NCBI GenBank assembly: GCA_022803075.1 | Contig: JAFFTF010000001.1 | Span: 588,752 to 652,751, forward strand | Length of the DNA stretch: 64,000 nt | Source of the DNA: Micrococcales bacterium 31B | Lineage (GTDB): Bacteria > Actinomycetota > Actinomycetes > Actinomycetales > Dermabacteraceae | Reading direction: 5' to 3' | Part shown: positions 34,544-42,331 of the stretch, in pieces | How the letters are laid out: every line of letters starts with the position of its first letter | Numbering within the stretch: position 1 is the stretch's first letter | Made by a program: the position numbers and the translations under genes | The notes under the pieces: model-generated | Databases searched by the model: none | Told to the model about the DNA's origin: nothing | What the model saw: only the letters and a program-made list of their open reading frames with translations

Positions 34544-36127
34544 GTGCTGGCAACGTTCATCATCGGCCTGAGAGAGGGCCTCGAGGCCGCGCTCATCGTG
34601 GGCATCATCGCGGCGTTCCTGCGCCGCAATGGGCGGTCGCTTCGCCCCATGGCACTCGGCGTCGCCGCCGCCGTGCTGCTCAGTATCGCGGTCGGCGTCG
34701 TGCTCGCCGTCGTGCAGCAGCACCTGCCCCAGGCCGCCCAAGAAACCATGGAGGCCATCATCGGCCTCGTCGCGGTGGTGTTCGTGACCACGATGGTGCT
34801 GTGGATGATCACGCACGCGCGCAGCATGAAGGGCGAGCTCGAGGCGCACGCGAACCAGGCGCTGCAAAGGGGTTCGACCTGGGCGCTCACGGCGATGGCC
34901 TTTCTCGCGGTGCTCAAGGAGGGCTTCGAGACCTCGGTCTTTTTGCTCGCCACCTTCTCGGCCTCGGGCAGCGCCGCCTTCGCGGCAACCGGCGCGGCAC
35001 TCGGCATGGTGGTCTCGGCAGCACTCGGCTACGGCATCTACCGCGGCGGCATCCGACTTAACCTCGCCAAGTTCTTCTCGTTCACCGCGGCTTTTTTGAT
35101 TCTCGTCGCGGCGGGCCTCCTCGTGCTGTCGCTGCGGTCGCTGCACGAGGCCGGCTGGCTCAACGCGGGCCAGCAGCGCACCGTCGACCTCTCCGCCATC
35201 GCGGCGCAAAACAGTGTGCTGGGGGCACTCGTAACCGGCGTGCTCGGCATTCCCCCGGACCCCCGACTGATCCAGGTGATCGCTTGGTTCGCCTACGTTA
35301 TCGTCGTCGGGGCACTCGTGTACTGGCCGCGCAGCCGACGGCCTGGCCCCGCGGCCGCGCAGCGGCTCCGCTGGTCGATTGCCGCCGCGCTCGGCCTCGG
35401 CGCCGTCGCCCTGCTGCTGGCCGTGCCCGCCGCGCCCCGCACCGGCCCCACCACCCTGGCCCTCGTGGACGCCTCGGGCGCCCCCGCGGGTAGCGTAACC
35501 CTCGCGGGCAGCGGCGCCACGGTCACCCTCGACGGCGCGAGCACGACCATGCCCCTCGCGGCGGGTGCGAACGTCAACGTTGCCTCGGTCGTCGGAGCGA
35601 GGCAGTTCACGCAGGACCTCACGCTCGCCACGGGGGACCTCCCCGCGACGCTCACGCTCACCGAACTCGTGGCACTGAACGGCGGCCGCCTGCCCGCGGG
35701 CATGAACGCCCAGCGCACGCCCGGCCCCTTCGCCGCGGCGTGGCTCACGAGCGGCAGTCGCACCCTGGCCGAGCTCGATGGTCAGATCGTCGATTTCGCG
35801 CAGTCGCAGAAGGTCACGCTCAGCGTCAGCGGGGGCGGACTCGCGTCGAGTCGCAGCGTCAATATCTCGGGCACCCTGCCGGGAGGCGCGGTGGTTTCTT
35901 CGTCGAGCGTGGTCGGCGACCCGGATGCCCTCCTTGCCGCCCAGGGAGCCGTCGCCACCTATCAGACCGACCAGGTCGAGCGTGACTTTTGGCGGCACGC
36001 CGGGAGTCTTGGCCTCGCGCTCGCCGCCCTCGCGGTGGCCGCCGCGGCGCTATGGCACGGCCGCGGTCAGCGCCCCAGCACGGGGCGCCCCGCCCCAGAC
36101 AACCACACAGCACTCATCCGACACTGA
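34544..36127 (+). CDS. efeU: Iron permease EfeU (FTR1 family) with C-terminal extension
   Basis: 527 aa. The first 280 residues are an FTR1-type permease with seven helices and both REGLE-type iron motifs: GLREGLEAALIVG near the N-terminus and LKEGFETSVFLLA near residue 125. Residues about 290-490 form an added domain predicted to lie outside, rich in beta-strand-like Gly/Ser/Thr sequence (TLALVDASGAPAGSVTLAG), anchored by a final helix (LGLALAALAVAAAALW). Escherichia coli EfeU lacks this part. Start is GTG with only a weak ribosome binding site. First gene of efeUOB. Confidence 0.93.
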   Translation: MLATFIIGLREGLEAALIVGIIAAFLRRNGRSLRPMALGVAAAVLLSIAVGVVLAVVQQHLPQAAQETMEAIIGLVAVVFVTTMVLWMITHARSMKGELEAHANQALQRGSTWALTAMAFLAVLKEGFETSVFLLATFSASGSAAFAATGAALGMVVSAALGYGIYRGGIRLNLAKFFSFTAAFLILVAAGLLVLSLRSLHEAGWLNAGQQRTVDLSAIAAQNSVLGALVTGVLGIPPDPRLIQVIAWFAYVIVVGALVYWPRSRRPGPAAAQRLRWSIAAALGLGAVALLLAVPAAPRTGPTTLALVDASGAPAGSVTLAGSGATVTLDGASTTMPLAAGANVNVASVVGARQFTQDLTLATGDLPATLTLTELVALNGGRLPAGMNAQRTPGPFAAAWLTSGSRTLAELDGQIVDFAQSQKVTLSVSGGGLASSRSVNISGTLPGGAVVSSSSVVGDPDALLAAQGAVATYQTDQVERDFWRHAGSLGLALAALAVAAAALWHGRGQRPSTGRPAPDNHTALIRH

Positions 36128-36142
36128 CTTCAAGGACTGAAC

Positions 36143-37405
36143 ATGCAACGATTCCGCGGATTCCTAGCCGGGGCACTCGCGACGACGCTCATCGCCACCA
36201 CGGCCACCGCCTGCTCCACGCAGACCAGCGGCAGCGCTACGACCGCTGCCGCGGCCACGACGGCCGCGTCGGGAGCGCCGGGCTCGGGGGCGCCGGTCAC
36301 CAACGGCGCGGCGCAGGTCAAGGTGACCATTACGGGCACCGACGGAGACAAGTGCGGACTCGACTTTGCGAGCGCGCCGGCGGGACCCATCACGTTCACC
36401 GTGGTCAACGAGAGTTCCACCGCCGTCAGTGAGTTCGAATTGCTCAACAACCTGAAGATTCTCGGCGAGAAGGAAAACCTCGCGCCCGGCTTGCCGGCCG
36501 TCAATTTCACGGTGACCCTCGGCGGCGGAGACTACAGCATCTACTGCCCGGGGGCCGACCCAGAGACCACCACCTTCACCGTCACGGGCGCCGCGGCCGC
36601 GGCCCCCACGGGCGACACCCAGGCGCTGCTCCAGCAGGGAGCGGACGAGTATGGAGTGTGGGCGGCGCAGCAGATCACCGAGATGCAGACCGCCGTGGCC
36701 TCCCTGCAGACCGCCGTCGAGAGCGGTGACGTCGCCAAGGCGCAGCTCGCGTATGTGCAGGCGCGCCCGTTTTACGAGAAGGTCGAATCGTCCGTCGAAG
36801 GCTTCGTGCTGGACGGCTTCGCGCCCGACGACAATAAGGGCAATCTCGACTACCTCATCGATATGCGCGAGTCGAGCCTCGACGAGAGCGTGGGCTGGTC
36901 GGGCTTTCACGCGGTAGAGCGCGACCTGTTTCAGGCCAAGGCCATCACAGACCAGACCAAGACCTACGCCAAGGACCTCACGAGCAACGTCGGCAAGCTT
37001 GCAGAGCTCACCAAAGACCTCCAGTACAAGCCCGAGGACCTCGCCAACGGCGCCGCGGGCCTCCTCGAAGAGGTGCAGGCCAACAAGATCACGGGCGAGG
37101 AGGAGGCCTACAGCAATATCGACCTCGTGGACTTCGCCAACAACCTCGAGGGGGCACGCCAAGCCTACGCGAGCCTGCAGCCCGGCATGGAGAAGATCGA
37201 CGCCGACCTCAACACCCAGATCGTCGCCGAGTTTGGCAAAGTCGAAACCGCGCTCAATCAGTACCGCGACCCCCAGGGCCTCGGAGGGTACATCGCCTGG
37301 ACGCCCGAGAATCGCGCGGCGCACTCCAAGGAACTCAGCCAGGCCGTGTTGAACCTGCAAAAGCCCATGCAAAGCATCGCCGAGAAGGTGGCGACGGCCT
37401 CATGA
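36143..37405 (+). CDS. efeO: Iron uptake lipoprotein EfeO
   Basis: 420 aa. A lipoprotein signal peptide ends at Cys24 (TTATACSTQ). A cupredoxin-like domain follows (about residues 55-155: GDKCGLDFASAPAGPITFTV, GGGDYSIYCPGADPE), then an M75/imelysin-like helical domain (about 170-420) with the HxxE-type motif in GWSGFHAVERDLF. EfeO binds iron outside the membrane and hands it to EfeU. It starts 15 bases after efeU and overlaps efeB by four bases (ATGA). Confidence 0.95.
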   Translation: MQRFRGFLAGALATTLIATTATACSTQTSGSATTAAAATTAASGAPGSGAPVTNGAAQVKVTITGTDGDKCGLDFASAPAGPITFTVVNESSTAVSEFELLNNLKILGEKENLAPGLPAVNFTVTLGGGDYSIYCPGADPETTTFTVTGAAAAAPTGDTQALLQQGADEYGVWAAQQITEMQTAVASLQTAVESGDVAKAQLAYVQARPFYEKVESSVEGFVLDGFAPDDNKGNLDYLIDMRESSLDESVGWSGFHAVERDLFQAKAITDQTKTYAKDLTSNVGKLAELTKDLQYKPEDLANGAAGLLEEVQANKITGEEEAYSNIDLVDFANNLEGARQAYASLQPGMEKIDADLNTQIVAEFGKVETALNQYRDPQGLGGYIAWTPENRAAHSKELSQAVLNLQKPMQSIAEKVATAS

Positions 37406-38769
37406 GCGGCGGCCCCGCGACACCCGGGCCCTCGCTACCCGGCCCCTCGACACCCGGCCCCGAGCCCGAGGCACCCCGCGACCAGGCCGAAGGCGTCTCG
37501 CGCCGCACCCTGTTTTGGGGTGCGGGTACGTCCGCCGTGGTCGGCGCCGCGCTGGGTGCGGGGGCGGTCGCGGGTGGCGGTGCGCTCGGCGCGTTCGGGC
37601 GGGACGCAGGGTCGGCCACGTTGGCTGCCAGCGCCACCGACGGCGCGTCCGGAAATACCGTGAATCTGTCGCAGTCAGTGGCGTTCTTCGACGAGGCGCA
37701 CCCCGCGGGCATCGAGACCCCGCCCCAGGGGCATTGCATATTCGCGACGTTCACCCTGTCGGAGACGGCGACCGCGAAAGACCTCCAGGTGCTGCTCGCC
37801 CGGTGGACCGCCGCGATCGGTCAGCTCAGCGCGGGCAAGGCCGTCGGCTCCGTCGAGCCCGCGCGGGCCGACGCCGTGCCGCGCGACACGGGGGAGGCCC
37901 AAGACCTCGCTCCCGCGTCGCTCACCGTGACGGTGGGCCTCGGGCCCCGCGTTTTCGGCGAGCAGTTCGGGCTCGCGGCCCAGCGGCCGGCCCTGCTCGC
38001 CGACCTCCCGACGCTGCCCGGGGACGACCTAGACCCGGCCTTCACGGGCGGCGACCTGTCGGTGCAGGCCTGCTCCGACGATCCGCAGGTCACGTATCAC
38101 GCGATTCGCAACCTCGCGCGGATCGCCGGTGCAACCGCGACTACGCACTGGGTGGTGATGGGGTTCGGCCGGGCCAGCGCGGGCGAGGGCCAGACGACGC
38201 CGCGCAACCTGCTGGGCTTCAAAGACGGCACCCGTAATGTCTCGACCCCTTCCGACTTCGACGACCACGTGTGGCTGCGTGAGGCCGACTGGATGACGGG
38301 CGGCACGTACCAGGTGGCGCGCAAGATTCGCATGCACATCGAGAACTGGGACCTCGACCGCATCTCTGACCAGCAGTTGATCTTCGGTCGCACCAAACTG
38401 GAGGGGGCGCCGCTCTCGGGGGAGCGCGAGAAGGACGAACCGGACTTCGCCAAGACCGGTGCCGACGGGGCGCCCCTCATCGACCCCACCTCACATATTG
38501 CGCTCGCGGCCCACGAGAACAACAACGGCGTGAAGATCCTGCGGCGCTCATACAACTACACCGACGGGCTCAACGCGCAGGGGCTGCTCGACGCGGGCCT
38601 GCTTTTCATCGCGTACCTTAATGACCCGGCGAACTTCGTCACGCTGCAGCGCAAACTCGGTTCGTTTGACCTGCTCAACGAGTACATTCAGCACATCGGG
38701 TCGGCGGTGTTCGCGGTGCCGCCCGCGCCGCCGACCGGGGGGTACATCGGGCAGGCGTTGTTTGCGTAG
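37402..38769 (+). CDS. efeB: Tat-exported DyP-type haem peroxidase EfeB
   Basis: 455 aa. The N-terminus is a Pro-rich stretch followed by a twin-arginine signal (SRRTLFWGAGTSAVVGAALG). The DyP domain shows LLGFKDGTRNVSTPSDFD (GxxDG motif), AHENNNGVKILRRSYNYTDG, with the proximal haem His likely in this region, and LLFIAYLNDPANFVTLQRKL. In the Efe system it is thought to oxidise Fe2+ or act on haem outside the membrane. It completes the operon. Confidence 0.96.
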   Translation: MSGGPATPGPSLPGPSTPGPEPEAPRDQAEGVSRRTLFWGAGTSAVVGAALGAGAVAGGGALGAFGRDAGSATLAASATDGASGNTVNLSQSVAFFDEAHPAGIETPPQGHCIFATFTLSETATAKDLQVLLARWTAAIGQLSAGKAVGSVEPARADAVPRDTGEAQDLAPASLTVTVGLGPRVFGEQFGLAAQRPALLADLPTLPGDDLDPAFTGGDLSVQACSDDPQVTYHAIRNLARIAGATATTHWVVMGFGRASAGEGQTTPRNLLGFKDGTRNVSTPSDFDDHVWLREADWMTGGTYQVARKIRMHIENWDLDRISDQQLIFGRTKLEGAPLSGEREKDEPDFAKTGADGAPLIDPTSHIALAAHENNNGVKILRRSYNYTDGLNAQGLLDAGLLFIAYLNDPANFVTLQRKLGSFDLLNEYIQHIGSAVFAVPPAPPTGGYIGQALFA

Positions 38770-38778
38770 GCGCGGGCC

Positions 38779-39642
38779 CTAACCCCGGTGAACGCCTGAA
38801 ACACGCACACCCTGCGGGGTGCCGTAGCGCACGAGCGCACGCATCACCTCGGGCAGGCTACCCTTGCCGAGGCCGAAGACGGGATACGTCATGGTGTCCG
38901 GTTCTCCGGGTTCACCGGGCTGGAGCCGTACCGACATGAACTGCGGGTGAGTCTCCCGGTAGCGGCGACCGTCGCGAAGCACGAAGCGCAGCAAGGTGAT
39001 CTTTCTGCCCGCTGCTTGCTCTTCAGTGAGCGTAGGTAGGGTCGGGAGGTCGCCTACGTCGGCGTCGCAGAGCACGGCGTAGAGCTCCCCCCACGCGAGG
39101 TACACGTGTGGGCCGAGGATAACCCCCTCGTCGGCGACGATAAGGTTATTACCGAAGAGGTTCTCGCCAATCAGCCGTCCCGTGGAGGGGTCAACTTGAG
39201 CGTTGGTGTCTCGTCGCCGCTGAATGGAGTACGTGGCGCTCCTGGCGGATCCATTGAACGTGGAGCTTACGGTGTTGGTGACGACCTCGCCGCCGGAAGG
39301 AGTGGCTTGTCCGTTCGACGGGGCCGCCTCGGGCGCAGGCTTTGGCGTTTGCCAGGCGTAACTGCGCCCCGAGTTGGCTCCCGAGCGCTTCCGGCGACCG
39401 CTCAGGTACTGGTAAACCCAATAGGCCACCACGAACGCAGCCGCCGCCAGTAACGCCGACTCGCGAGTGAAGTACCAGGCCAGCAACAACCCGAGCAAGC
39501 CGACGCCCATGACGCACATGTGCACCACGGGCCATATGCGCATGAATCCTGAGGTCCGTTGCAGCCGTGCGTCGACGGCCGCCAAGGGGTCCAGGGCGTC
39601 AAGCGGCAAGATGCTCGCGCGCGGCATCCACGCGGGAAACAC
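38779..39642 (-). CDS. Two-helix membrane protein of unknown function (287 aa), paralogue A
   Basis: About 35 N-terminal residues are followed by two membrane helices (FMRIWPVVHMCVMGVGLLGL, and one around LLAAAAFVVAYWVYQYL), a low-complexity linker to about residue 140, and a soluble domain of about 145 residues. The central segment NNLIVADEGVILGPHVYLAWGELYAV resembles the gene at 41498-42199 (AVLTLADQGVVLPLGVGLSWSELAGI), with the same two-helix layout. No named family. GTG start; ATG 39627 is an alternative. The IS5-family element sits only 29 bases upstream, so its native promoter has probably been displaced. Confidence 0.7.
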   Translation of the reverse strand: MFPAWMPRASILPLDALDPLAAVDARLQRTSGFMRIWPVVHMCVMGVGLLGLLLAWYFTRESALLAAAAFVVAYWVYQYLSGRRKRSGANSGRSYAWQTPKPAPEAAPSNGQATPSGGEVVTNTVSSTFNGSARSATYSIQRRRDTNAQVDPSTGRLIGENLFGNNLIVADEGVILGPHVYLAWGELYAVLCDADVGDLPTLPTLTEEQAAGRKITLLRFVLRDGRRYRETHPQFMSVRLQPGEPGEPDTMTYPVFGLGKGSLPEVMRALVRYGTPQGVRVSGVHRG

Positions 39643-39671
39643 AACGGGCTCTGGTGAGCCCGGCGAAACGG

Positions 39672-40616
39672 AGGCTTATTCATCGGCGTTGTTTTGTAGG
39701 TGGAGTATGAGTCCGAGGATTGCGTTGAGCGTGTCGGGGAATGTGTGAAGTGGTCTTCGGTAGTCGGTGTGGAATGTGCGCCAGGTTTTGAGGTTGGCGA
39801 TGCAGCGTTCCACGACGTAGCGGATCTGGTTGATCTTTCTGTTGAACGTCTTCTGGTCGTCGCGGAGGTGTTGCCGTGGCATTTTCTTGATTGGGGTGAT
39901 GGCACCGAGGCCAACGTAGCCCTTGTCTGCGATAACGTTTTGAGGGTCGATGTGGCCAAGTAGGCCGTGTTCGCGGATGGCCTTGGAGTCGTGGATGTTG
40001 CCTGTGAGGGGGTCGCTGACCCAGAGGAGTTTTCCGGTGATGTCGCATGCTACCTGCACGTTTATTCCTGTGGTGTGGTGCTTGCCGGAGGAGAGAGTGG
40101 GGGTGTGTTTCCAGGACCAGCAAGGTAGCACGGTGCCGTCGATGATGTGTGTTTGACGGGGGTTGAGGTCGTAGACGGTGGGGACGTTGTGGCGTAGGTG
40201 GTGGGCGATCAACGGGGTGATGCGGTTGATGATGCGGCTGACGGTGGGCTGGCTGACGCAGTAGATGAGTGCGAGTGTGTGTTGGGTGAGGTTGGTGCGT
40301 AGCGAGAGCAGGGCGAGTTGAACTTGCTGGTCAAGGGCCAATTTATGGGCTCGCGGGCCGGTGGTTGTGACGGGTGTGCCGGAGGTGAGGATTGTTGCGG
40401 TGAGGAACGTAGTGAGCGTGGTGAGCGTGGTGGAGTGTTTCGGGGTACCTGCATGGGAACGGTTTTCTGTTGGCTATTTGTTTTGCACTTACAGCTTGTA
40501 CAGAAGGCCGTTCTTTTTATGCGCGACACCCCGCGGGGGAGTTCAGCTCTCAGCGATCACGCGGCACCCAGCTACAACTTCGAGCGACAGCGCCCAAAGA
40601 CCCGATGAATAAGCCT
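39672..40616 (-). mobile_element. IS5-family insertion sequence (945 bp)
   Basis: Terminal inverted repeats of 15 bp are perfect: AGGCTTATTCATCGG at 39672-39686 and its complement at 40602-40616. The transposase stop codon lies inside the left repeat. No target-site duplication is visible at the flanks (CGG before, AAG after), which suggests later rearrangement or a different exact boundary. The right third (about 40450-40600) holds no clear coding sequence. Confidence 0.88.
39676..40341 (-). CDS. IS5-family transposase (DDE), N-terminus uncertain
   Basis: 221 aa from a TTG at 40341. The helix-turn-helix part TLALIYCVSQPTVSRIIN is followed by the DDE catalytic domain: THIIDGTVLPCWSWKHTP, SGKHHTTGINVQVACD, NIHDSKAIREHGL, NVIADKGYVG and the closing RYVVERCIANLKTWRTFHTDYRRP. 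Homologous upstream coding continues in the same frame for about 40 codons (LTSGTPVTTTGPRAHK) but has no usable start, so the full protein may need a frameshift from an overlapping upstream frame (ATG near 40455 or 40529), or the N-terminus is damaged. The lower-GC codon use differs from its neighbours, as expected for a mobile gene. Confidence 0.85.
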   Translation of the reverse strand: MALDQQVQLALLSLRTNLTQHTLALIYCVSQPTVSRIINRITPLIAHHLRHNVPTVYDLNPRQTHIIDGTVLPCWSWKHTPTLSSGKHHTTGINVQVACDITGKLLWVSDPLTGNIHDSKAIREHGLLGHIDPQNVIADKGYVGLGAITPIKKMPRQHLRDDQKTFNRKINQIRYVVERCIANLKTWRTFHTDYRRPLHTFPDTLNAILGLILHLQNNADE

Positions 40617-40716
40617 AAGTGAGACGTTCCTATCGCGTTATACCTCGATTGAGAAGAGTTGATTTGCATAACTTTAGGCTAGCTCTTGTCGCCGAGGGTG
40701 ACCATGAGGCTTATTC
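40617..40716. other. Short spacer between two insertion sequences, ending in a copy of the IS5 end
   Basis: No gene. GAGGCTTATTC at 40706-40716 repeats exactly the left end of the IS5-family element (39671-39681), and is followed at once by the ISL3-type end GGCTCTTCACG. The DNA here is AT-rich compared with the chromosome. Confidence 0.6.
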
Positions 40717-41645
40717 GGCTCTTCACGAACGAGAGTGTAGTGCGGGTCTGAATCCTCCGGTTTCGAGTAGGCTTCGTGCGTTGTAATTGGCTAGGTTGCG
40801 AAAGCCGAGGGCTGTGCCTCGGAGGTGTTCGAGCCTGCCGTTGATTGCCTCGGTGGGGCCGTTGCTGGTGCCGGGCCGGTCGAAGTAGCCCAGGATGTCC
40901 GCGGCACGCTGTTTGAGGGTGCCGGTGAGTTTGCTAATCTCGTCGAGACCTGCCGGAACTCCCGTGGCGAGCCGCTCAATTGTGTGTTGTAGGAAGAACT
41001 TACCCAGTGCTCGTTTCGTCTCCCGGTACGCAGTGATCACGTCCTGATAGATACTCCACGTTGCTTCGACCTGTGCGTAACGCTTGTCGGCAAACAGTGC
41101 CTCCAGGCGGGTTTTCTGCTGGTCAGTAAGCAATCGTGCGCCTGTGAGCAGGGTGCGGCGGGCCTGATACAGTGCATCACCTTTCCTCCCGCGCCGCCCG
41201 AACACTTCTTGCTGGATGCGGCGGCGACAAGACTCCAGTGCATCGCCCGCGAGGCGGACCACGTGAAAAGGGTCCATGACCGCAGCCGCGCGTGGGACTT
41301 GACCGGGACTTCTTCAGCGGCAGCGGTCTTAAACCCCGTGAAACCGTCCATCGCCACCACCTCGATCGCGGCCCGCCACACTTTTGGGCGCCCCGCGAGC
41401 CACTCCTTGAACACTGCTTTCGACCGACCGGAGACCATGTCTAGCAGCCTCGATGGGCCTGTCCCCGTCCGTACGGGGGTGAGGTCAATAATCACTGTCA
41501 CGTACTGGTCACCCCCGCGTGTGTGCCGCCAGACATGCTCGTCAACGCCGATCGTGGTGACGCCATCGAACCGGAACGGGTCATCAATGAGCCGCCGCCT
41601 GCCCTCCGAGAGGATCGCGTCGCTCGCGGCGAACCAGGACACGCC
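40717..41645 (-). mobile_element. Truncated ISL3-family insertion sequence remnant
   Basis: The downstream end GGCTCTTCACGAACG is ISL3-like (compare the GGCTCTTC ends of IS31831-type elements). The opposite inverted repeat and the 5' third of the transposase gene are missing; the element stops at about 41643-41650, where it joins a membrane-protein gene. It cannot move by itself. Confidence 0.85.
40723..41642 (-). pseudogene. ISL3-family transposase, 5'-truncated and frameshifted
   Basis: The upstream fragment (41642 to about 41300) reads FDGVTTIGVDEHVWRHTRGG, VIIDLTPVRTGTGPSRLLDMVSG and VVAMDGFTGFKTAAAEEVP, the start of the ISL3 DDE domain. After that the frame fails; the homologous sequence resumes in another frame with AAAVMDPFHVVRLAGDALESC and runs to the natural C-terminus (GFRNLANYNARSLLETGGF). 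A one- or two-base indel near 41290-41320 explains this. The N-terminal zinc-finger/HTH region is absent. Confidence 0.88.
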
Positions 41646-42199
41646 GCCAGGTCACGCAGTTGCTCGATCGCCCCGCGCGCCTCGTTGTCGGGAACGCCCG
41701 AGAGTCGTGCCCTCGCGAAACCCCAACGGCCCGGCGCGGCGTCGACCAGCACATGCGCGGGCGTGCCCGCGGGCAGGCGACGACGTACGGCGACCGCGTC
41801 GTGTACGTCGAAGCGCACGAGCGGAGGTTCGGTGCCCGTGGCGCCCTCAATCTCGATGCCCGCCAGCTCAGACCACGAGAGCCCCACGCCAAGCGGAAGC
41901 ACCACGCCCTGGTCCGCGAGGGTCAACACTGCGATGGACCCGGAGTCTCGACCGCGGCGTCTCCAGGGCAGGGTCCACACGAGCCCGAGCAGGCACAGGG
42001 CGACGCCAACACACAAGGGCCCCGACCATCGTCCACCCACCCCCGAAGCCTGGGTAAACACCCACGCCAGCAAGGCAAAGCCCGCAATGATGAAGGTGAG
42101 CGCTCCCCTCACGAAGTACACCGCGCACCCGGTGCGCTCACGAGGCGCCTTGGGCGTGAGACGTAGGCGAACTCGCCACGTCGATGCGTCTGACTGCAT
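41498..42199 (-). CDS. Two-helix membrane protein, paralogue B, with chimeric C-terminus
   Basis: 233 codons. Residues 1-185 look native: a basic N-terminus, two membrane helices (about 27-48 and 58-78) and a soluble domain with LTLADQGVVLPLGVGLSWSELAGI, similar to the gene at 38779-39642. From about residue 186 (nucleotide 41645 downward) the frame continues into the ISL3 remnant on the same strand in another frame, giving a meaningless 48-residue tail (CPGSPRATRSSRRAGGG onward). The native end appears lost by only a few residues, so the protein might still fold. Confidence 0.65.
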   Translation of the reverse strand: MQSDASTWRVRLRLTPKAPRERTGCAVYFVRGALTFIIAGFALLAWVFTQASGVGGRWSGPLCVGVALCLLGLVWTLPWRRRGRDSGSIAVLTLADQGVVLPLGVGLSWSELAGIEIEGATGTEPPLVRFDVHDAVAVRRRLPAGTPAHVLVDAAPGRWGFARARLSGVPDNEARGAIEQLRDLAACPGSPRATRSSRRAGGGSLMTRSGSMASPRSALTSMSGGTHAGVTST

Positions 42200-42319
42200 G
42201 GATCTCCCTCACCGCCAGGCGAAGCGTCGCGCGCCGCACCATTCTGAGGCTCGATCATGTCATGCCGCAGCCGCGGGCGGCGGCGTGTCGCACCGTGCCT
42301 GACTTCGCCGACCCGGGGC

Positions 42320-42325
42320 CATAAT
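42320..42325 (+). promoter_or_regulatory. -10 hexamer of the GH2 gene (leaderless)
   Basis: CATAAT, five of six consensus bases, ends six bases before the ATG at 42332. There is no ribosome binding site. Confidence 0.5.
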
Positions 42326-42331
42326 GAACGC

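Noticed and set aside
39672..41645. Composite transposon carrying cargo
   Set aside because: The two elements belong to different families, one is truncated, and no gene lies between them.
42257..42331. Longer N-terminus for the GH2 protein
   Set aside because: The extra 25 residues (Arg-rich) have no homology pattern, and the ATG at 42332 is perfectly placed after a -10 hexamer.
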